A stretch of 10,158 bases of DNA from CAYLZW01 sp964388085 (lineage in GTDB: Bacteria; Myxococcota; UBA727; CAYLZW01): assembly GCA_964388085.1 (NCBI GenBank), contig CAYLZW010000218.1, positions 1 through 10,158 of the forward strand, given 5' to 3'. Below, in pieces: positions 5,752 through 10,158 of this stretch. Each line of letters starts with the position of its first letter. The stretch's first letter is position 1. The notes beneath the pieces are model-generated. The model ran no database searches. It saw only the letters and a list, made by a program, of their open reading frames with translations, and was not told the origin of the DNA. A program made the translations under genes and the position numbers.

Positions 5752-7412
5752 GCGGTCCGCCTTGTAAGCGCTGCCAGGGACGGCGCATCATCCCGGTTGA
5801 GCTCTGCGTGTCGCTCAAAGAACGCCTCCGTCGAACGGCGCAGCACTTCCGCGCGGCGCTCGTAGAAGCCTCCTACATCGCCGAGGCGCAAAGCGTCACG
5901 GGCATCCGAGTCGATCCCGTGGGAGACGAGCGCGGCCTCGTCCGTACATTCTAGGATCAGCTGCCTTGGCCCCACCGCTCCCGTCGGATGGACGAGCTTA
6001 TTCACGATGCCCCGGCCCCGGTGAGACCCCTCCGGCGACTCGCGGACGATCGGGCGGAGCAGGTCCGTCGTACCATCGCGAAACAGTTCCCCAACATTGA
6101 GTTGTTCACCCGTCACAAGGTCGCGCGGCTTCCTCGCAAGGAGCGCGCACACCAGCATTTTTCCCCGGGCGCTGGCAACGCTGGTGACGGCGGTGCGGCT
6201 CCAATCATTCAAAGAAATTCCCTCCGGGGAGCCCGTTCGACGAAGGAGTGCCTGGACTGATTCGTCCTCGTTGTCAGTGACGTCATTGACGTGCTGCTGC
6301 ATCGACCCTGATGCCCCTCCGAGTCTCTCCGCCAGAGAACCGCGCCAGAGCCACCGCCGCAGGAGAATGCGGCTCCGCTCGCTGGGCCTCTCGTGACGAG
6401 CGAAGAAGCGCGCCAACACCACCAACGGCACCTCGTAGGGCCGGACGGCGACATGAGGGATATGTGCTTCATCTCGAAGAAACTCGATCGCGGCGCGAAG
6501 CGCGTTCGCCGTACGACCTAGATCTGCCTCTGCCTCCTGGAGGTCTACCTGGCGCGGATCGAGGCGCCCAACTTGATCGCCACGAATCGCTTCGAACGCC
6601 TTCAAGATCGTACTCGGCTCGAGTGTGCCGAAACCAAGGTCGCTCAGCCGCGCGTTCACGAGCGCCAGACCGGCCGCACCATCCTTGGAAATGCGAGAGC
6701 CGATTAGCGCGTCAAAGACCTCGTCGCGCCGCATCTGCTTCCCCGTGGTGTTGACGCGGTCGAAGACGTGCCGTAGCGCGTCGATGTCGGCACCCTCCAC
6801 GACGTACAGTCCGAGCCGATACTCTCGGATGCGCTTTCCCAGCTCAAAATAGCGACGCCTGTCCTCGAGTGAGGGCCACTGCGGCACCCACTCTGAGAGA
6901 GACGCGGCATCCAGCACGAGATACAAGGGCACCTGCGGCAGATCGGAGCCCTTCTGGCTCGGCGGCCTGGGCTCCAACTCGTCGGGCGTGAGGTGCCTCG
7001 TGTGCACCGCCTCGCGTTCCAGGTCGAAGACGATCGCCTTCTCGCTCGGCCTGGGCTTGCGGCCGAGCCCCTCCCACAACGTGGTCAACCGCTGCTGCCC
7101 GTCGATCACGAGGTACTGGTCTCCAGGGCTCCTCGACGGGCCGACCGCATCGAGCGGACGTCCGACCTCGGTGTCGCTCGGAGGGTTCTTCCAAAGGAGC
7201 AGAGTGCCCACCGGGTACCCTCGGTAGATACTGTCGAAGAGGGCACGGCGGTCGGCCGCCTCCCAGCGAAACGGACGCTGAAAGCTCGGCATGCGAAGGC
7301 GACCGTCGGACGCGAGCTTGATGACGTCTTCAATGGTCATCGAGTCCGCCTTCGCGGCGGTGCTCATCCGAGGAGGCGGCTCCTTACTCACGTGCTCATC
7401 AGGGTGTGACAC
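5748..7412 (-). CDS. DUF262 (GmrSD N-terminal type) DGQQR protein, partner of the HipA-like kinase
   Basis: 554 residues to TGA 5748-5750. The start is uncertain: GTG 7410-7412 is the longest; ATG 7365-7367 has AAGGAG 12 bases upstream; ATG 7338-7340 lies just before the conserved domain. Signature motifs are MPSFQRPFRW (41-50), GYPVGTLLLWK (65-75), LVIDGQQRLTTL (101-112) and FDRVNTTG (217-224), all typical of the DUF262 ParB-like NTP-binding fold found in GmrSD and SspE defence proteins. The C-terminal half (RRWLWRG, then VNKLVHP at 470-476 and FYERRAEVL at 516-524) resembles the C-terminal layout of the family, but I see no clear Asp-His...Pro HNH nuclease motif; LRPIV stands about where it would be. 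It is translationally coupled to the HipA-like gene. I infer a nucleotide-dependent sensor or antitoxin role in the cytosol. This is not demonstrated. Confidence 0.9.
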   Translation of the reverse strand: MSHPDEHVSKEPPPRMSTAAKADSMTIEDVIKLASDGRLRMPSFQRPFRWEAADRRALFDSIYRGYPVGTLLLWKNPPSDTEVGRPLDAVGPSRSPGDQYLVIDGQQRLTTLWEGLGRKPRPSEKAIVFDLEREAVHTRHLTPDELEPRPPSQKGSDLPQVPLYLVLDAASLSEWVPQWPSLEDRRRYFELGKRIREYRLGLYVVEGADIDALRHVFDRVNTTGKQMRRDEVFDALIGSRISKDGAAGLALVNARLSDLGFGTLEPSTILKAFEAIRGDQVGRLDPRQVDLQEAEADLGRTANALRAAIEFLRDEAHIPHVAVRPYEVPLVVLARFFARHERPSERSRILLRRWLWRGSLAERLGGASGSMQQHVNDVTDNEDESVQALLRRTGSPEGISLNDWSRTAVTSVASARGKMLVCALLARKPRDLVTGEQLNVGELFRDGTTDLLRPIVRESPEGSHRGRGIVNKLVHPTGAVGPRQLILECTDEAALVSHGIDSDARDALRLGDVGGFYERRAEVLRRSTEAFFERHAELNRDDAPSLAALTRRTA

Positions 7413-7428
7413 ACTCCGAGCCTAGCGT

Positions 7429-7445
7429 CCCATCCGCAGGATGGG
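7429..7445. promoter_or_regulatory. Perfect 17-base dyad upstream of the DUF262-HipA operon, candidate operator
   Basis: CCCATCC GCA GGATGGG is a perfect 7-base inverted repeat with a 3-base centre. It ends 16 bases before the first possible start codon (GTG 7412) of the DUF262 gene. A second inverted repeat, GGCGTG/CACGCC (7450-7455 and 7462-7467), lies next to it. Toxin-antitoxin operons commonly have such dyads as autoregulatory operators, but no DNA-binding partner is recognised here. It could instead be a leader hairpin. Confidence 0.45.
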
Positions 7446-7532
7446 GAGCGGCGTGGCTGGTCACGCCTGCGAGTGCTCTCTCCCGCAAATCGGATGCAGC
7501 GCCGTGAGACGCCCGACACGGCTCAACACCGG

Positions 7533-7577
7533 CAAAAGGCGGGCCCGCGCGGCGCCTCGTGGCTCCGTGCGGGCCCG
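7533..7577 (-). terminator. Candidate intrinsic terminator after the six-BON gene
   Basis: CGGGCCCGC (7540-7548) and GCGGGCCCG (7569-7577) form a perfect 9-base GC-rich stem around a 20-base loop. On the minus strand the stem is followed by CCTTTTGCC. It sits about 45 bases past the TGA of the BON-domain gene and before the DUF262 operon, where a terminator is expected. The T-run has only four bases, so the call is moderate. Confidence 0.5.
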
Positions 7578-7622
7578 GAAAGCTCCCGTCGAGCTTTGCG
7601 TCAGAATCTCTCGTCGAGGCCG

Positions 7623-9335
7623 TCAGCCGCCCTCGACCTCGAGGTTGTTGTCCACCCAGAGCGCGCCGGCTTCGTAGGCGTTGTCCGTCGCCGCGTCGTG
7701 CTCGGCCCACGAGCCCACGCTGCCTTCGAGCTTCACGAAGCCGTCCTGCACGGAGGCGCGCACGTCGTCCTCATCGACGAAGGGGCTCCAGAACAGCTGC
7801 TCCCGCAGGTCCGCGCGGATCTGCTCGTCGCTCTTGCCGCTGGCGAGCGGCGCCTTCACGTACCACTCGTAGAGGTAGCTCGGGTCGTCGTCGACGTACG
7901 GGCGCCGCGTGGTAGCGGCCGTGGGCTCGCCCGCGATGTCGAGCTCGTTGTGGATGGCGGTGACCCCGAGCGTTCGCGCGGCGACGTCATCGGCGCGCAT
8001 CTTCTCGAACACGCTCTGCACCTGCCCGTCGAGGTAGACCTCGCCGCCCACCACGTCGACGTCGATGGGCGTGGTGCTCAGGTAGGGGTCGCGGCGGATG
8101 GCGGCGCGCACCGCTTTGACCAGCTTCGCGTCGTCGATGGGCTGCTGCGCCGGCGGCTCCACGTTCGCTGCTCCCGGTCGCGCGACGTCGTCGCGACCAG
8201 GCTCGCCACTCTCGCTGTCTCCGTTGGCGCCCGGCTGGCCTTTCGGGAGCTCGCCGCTCGGCGCGATCTCGGCGACGACGACGCTCGGGTCCACGCGCAG
8301 GCGGTTGCGAACCGCCTTGACGCCGAGGAGGTTGCGGCTGAGCTCCGTCGCCGTGCGCTTGGCCTTCAGGCTGTCGACGGCGCCGCGCAGCGTGACGACA
8401 CCGCTGCTGTCGATCTCGATGCGCACGTCGGCGTCGTCGAGGCGGGGATCGTTCTCGAAGCTGTGCTCTAGCGCGGCCTTCAGCGCCGCGTCCGGCTTCG
8501 CCTTCAGCGGCGGCGCCGCGGGCCGCGCTACGACCCCGCCGCGCTCGCGCAGGGGATCGACCACGAGCTTGTCGGCGTTCACCGCTGTGACGCCCTGCAC
8601 CGAGGCGTCCTCGATGGCACGTCGTCGTTCGGCCGCGCTCGTCACCCTGCCCTCGAGCACGGCCGTCCCCTCGTCGACACGGACCTCGACATCGCTGGCG
8701 TCCACGCGAGCGTCCCAGCGCAGCGCGCTGACGATGTCGTTACGCGCCTTTGCCGGATCGGCCGGCTCCTGCGGGGCTGTCACCCCGAGTCGGTTCCTGA
8801 CCTCGCGCACGGCGAAGATGTCACCCGCGATCTCGCTCGCGAGCTGCTTCTCGGCGAGCGTGGAGACGCTGCCGGTCAGGGTGACGATGCCGCGCTGCGC
8901 GGTGGCCTCGATGTCGAACGCGCGCGTGGCGGGATCGCCCTCGAGCGCCTCTTCCACGTACAGCGTCAGCTGACGATCGGTGTGCGGCGCCTCGGCGCGC
9001 ACGCGGACCTTGTTGCGGACCGCCTTCACCCCGCGCACACCCTCGGCGATGCGCTCGGCGCGCTGCTTGACGTCGAGCGAAGGCGCGCTGCCGCTGATGG
9101 TCACCTCGCCGTCGACGACGACCACGCCGATGTGGTCCATGCTGATGACGGGATCGGCGCGAAACTCCGCCATGACGCGATCGGCGATGGACCGGCCCGT
9201 GAGCGGACGAGCGGTCGCGGGCTCGCTCGTAGCGGACGTCTCCTGTGCGCCTGCGAGCGGCGCCCAGCACAGCCCGATCACGACGACGAGGAGTCGGCCG
9301 TGCCAATTGTGCGCTCGATTGTCCCTGCGACGCAT
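7623..9335 (-). CDS. Exported protein with six BON domains
   Basis: 570 residues to TGA 7623-7625. The open frame runs further upstream, but ATG 9333-9335 is the likely start: GGGAG at 9343-9347 lies 7 bases before it and a signal peptide follows (RRR, then LLVVVIGLCWAPLAGA, cleavage near residue 30). The mature protein is almost entirely BON domains, at about 46-115, 119-188, 194-262, 281-350, 402-468 and 500-568. Each shows the pattern of an acidic helix, a strand with a GxVxLxG-type turn (for example GIVTLTGSVSTL) and a closing GVxAVRNxLxV strand. A Pro/Gly/Glu-rich linker at about 352-400 separates the fourth and fifth domains. BON domains occur in OsmY, secretins and channel proteins and are thought to bind membranes or phospholipids. 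Role inferred: periplasmic envelope maintenance or stress protection. OsmY has two BON domains, so six is long. Confidence 0.93.
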   Translation of the reverse strand: MRRRDNRAHNWHGRLLVVVIGLCWAPLAGAQETSATSEPATARPLTGRSIADRVMAEFRADPVISMDHIGVVVVDGEVTISGSAPSLDVKQRAERIAEGVRGVKAVRNKVRVRAEAPHTDRQLTLYVEEALEGDPATRAFDIEATAQRGIVTLTGSVSTLAEKQLASEIAGDIFAVREVRNRLGVTAPQEPADPAKARNDIVSALRWDARVDASDVEVRVDEGTAVLEGRVTSAAERRRAIEDASVQGVTAVNADKLVVDPLRERGGVVARPAAPPLKAKPDAALKAALEHSFENDPRLDDADVRIEIDSSGVVTLRGAVDSLKAKRTATELSRNLLGVKAVRNRLRVDPSVVVAEIAPSGELPKGQPGANGDSESGEPGRDDVARPGAANVEPPAQQPIDDAKLVKAVRAAIRRDPYLSTTPIDVDVVGGEVYLDGQVQSVFEKMRADDVAARTLGVTAIHNELDIAGEPTAATTRRPYVDDDPSYLYEWYVKAPLASGKSDEQIRADLREQLFWSPFVDEDDVRASVQDGFVKLEGSVGSWAEHDAATDNAYEAGALWVDNNLEVEGG

Positions 9336-9509
9336 GACGCCACTCCCGGCAAGAAGCCCGCGGCCCCACGCTGCATCGCGCGTACCGATCACCCACAAGT
9401 AGGGCGACAGGCGCGTTCGCAGGCGGTCATGGTTGCGACCACGCGTTTGAGACGAGGCATTGCGCGACCCGGGAGAATGTCGATGTGTCGAAAGCGCGCG
9501 TTCGAAGTG

Positions 9510-9582
9510 TCTCGCGCAAAGCCGCAAAGCCGCAAAGAACCGCATTGGGGGTTCCTTTGCGACTTGGCGGCTTGGCGCGAGA
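9510..9582. repeat. Long imperfect hairpin built from CGCAAAGC-type octamers
   Basis: The left arm (9510-9541) contains three tandem octamers CGCAAAGC, CGCAAAGC, CGCAAAGA flanked by TCTCG. The right arm (9550-9582) is its near reverse complement, with units CTTTGCGA, CTTGGCGG, CTTGGCGC ending in CGAGA; about 8 bases form the loop. It lies 17 bases past the thiC stop on the minus strand, within the 263-base spacer before the BON gene. It could be an intergenic REP-like element or MITE remnant, or serve thiC as a transcription terminator, although no T-run follows on the minus strand. Confidence 0.75.
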
Positions 9583-9598
9583 TTGTGTTCGTGAGCTC

Positions 9599-10158
9599 TC
9601 AGGCCGAGATCGGCGCGTCGTCGTCCTTCGAGCTTCGCAGCTGTACGAGCCGCTCGCCTTGCAGGCGCTGGGCCTCCTCGGCGTCCGGAATGTAATCCGA
9701 GTGGCAAGAGGCCTTATCGCCAGCGTCCAGCACGGCCTTCTTCGTCTTTGAGGCCAAGCGATGCAGCTCCTGGGGGGAGAGCACGCCGCGCTTCTCGAGG
9801 ATCTCCCGCTGCTCCGGCGTCAGCGCCGCGGAGACCTTGGGAGATTCCCAGGCGTACTCTTCGGCCTTACCGGACGTGAACGCCGTGATCTCCTTCGAGA
9901 TGCGCACGCTGCACCAGTCGTGTCCGCACATGGCGCAGAAGTCGGTGTCGACGTCGAGGTCCTCGTCGTGGAAGGCGCGCGCGGTGTCGCCATCGAAGGC
10001 GAGATCGAAGTGCTTCTCCCAGTTGAGCGCCGCGCGCGCCTTGGTCAGCTCGTCGTCCCAGTCGCGCGAGCCCGGGATGCCGAGCGCCACGTCCGCCCCG
10101 TGGGCCGCGATATTGTAGGCGACGCTCCACTGCTTCACGTCGTCCTTCTTGGGCAGGC
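9599..10158 (-). CDS. thiC: Phosphomethylpyrimidine synthase ThiC, C-terminal part (5' end outside window)
   Basis: About 186 residues are visible, ending at TGA 9599-9601; the frame stays open to the window edge (reading LPKKDDVKQW), so the true start is off the window. The segment VAYNIAAHGADVALGIPGSRDWDDELTKAR and the downstream FHDE match the C-terminal region of ThiC. FCAMCGHDWC (9911-9940) gives the CX2CX4C motif whose cysteines bind the radical-SAM 4Fe-4S cluster. ThiC converts aminoimidazole ribotide to hydroxymethylpyrimidine phosphate for thiamine synthesis in the cytosol. After the cluster motif the protein continues for about 100 residues, longer than the roughly 40 of E. coli ThiC. 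This tail includes EILEKRGVLSPQELHRLASK and an extra Cys in SCHSDY. Any thiamine riboswitch would lie upstream, beyond base 10158. Confidence 0.96.
   Translation of the reverse strand, partial: LPKKDDVKQWSVAYNIAAHGADVALGIPGSRDWDDELTKARAALNWEKHFDLAFDGDTARAFHDEDLDVDTDFCAMCGHDWCSVRISKEITAFTSGKAEEYAWESPKVSAALTPEQREILEKRGVLSPQELHRLASKTKKAVLDAGDKASCHSDYIPDAEEAQRLQGERLVQLRSSKDDDAPISA

Noticed and set aside
9336..9707. Upstream extension of the BON gene frame (124 extra residues)
   Set aside because: The extension crosses the hairpin and the thiC end, has no domain and would bury the signal peptide. ATG 9335 has a good ribosome-binding site.

Overview
The window is high-GC DNA, with roughly 75-77% G+C in the 60-base lines I counted in the outer genes. 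It reads like a chromosomal segment of a Myxococcota or related deltaproteobacterial-type organism (inference). The signs are secreted proteins with thrombospondin type 3 calcium repeats, a Gly-Glu dipeptide-repeat lipoprotein, a collagen-like lipoprotein with a cysteine-rich tail, and a Crp/Fnr-type domain. No rRNA, tRNA, CRISPR array, transposase or integrase is visible.

Left part (1-4037), cell-envelope genes. The window opens inside a large plus-strand gene: the end of an amidohydrolase fused to a cysteine-rich linker, thrombospondin type 3 repeats, an OB-like region, an Ig-like region and a lamin-tail-like domain. It converges, with a 33-base gap, on a minus-strand collagen-like lipoprotein that has 44 uninterrupted Gly-X-Y triplets. 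A 254-base divergent region separates that gene from a plus-strand lipoprotein carrying (Gly-Glu)18, a calcium repeat and a cysteine-rich tail.

Middle (4085-7622). A short plus-strand gene encodes only the first half of a Crp/Fnr cyclic-nucleotide-binding domain and then runs into unrelated residues. It meets a two-gene minus-strand operon: a DUF262 (GmrSD N-terminal type, DGQQR motif) protein, then a HipA-family kinase whose GTG start overlaps the DUF262 stop. Sampled lines of this operon are 58-65% G+C. No HipB-like antitoxin is visible. The DUF262 protein keeps the ParB-like/DGQQR parts but shows no clear C-terminal HNH nuclease motif. I infer a toxin-antitoxin or anti-phage module in which DUF262 is the sensor or regulator and the HipA-like kinase is the effector. 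A perfect 17-base dyad lies just upstream and could be an operator. This is the most interesting part of the window.

Right part (7623-10158), minus strand. A periplasmic protein made of six BON domains is followed by a plausible intrinsic terminator. Upstream of it, beyond a 263-base spacer holding a long imperfect hairpin of CGCAAAGC-type octamers, lies the 3' end of thiC (thiamine pyrimidine synthase) with its CX2CX4C iron-sulfur motif. The rest of thiC is outside the window.
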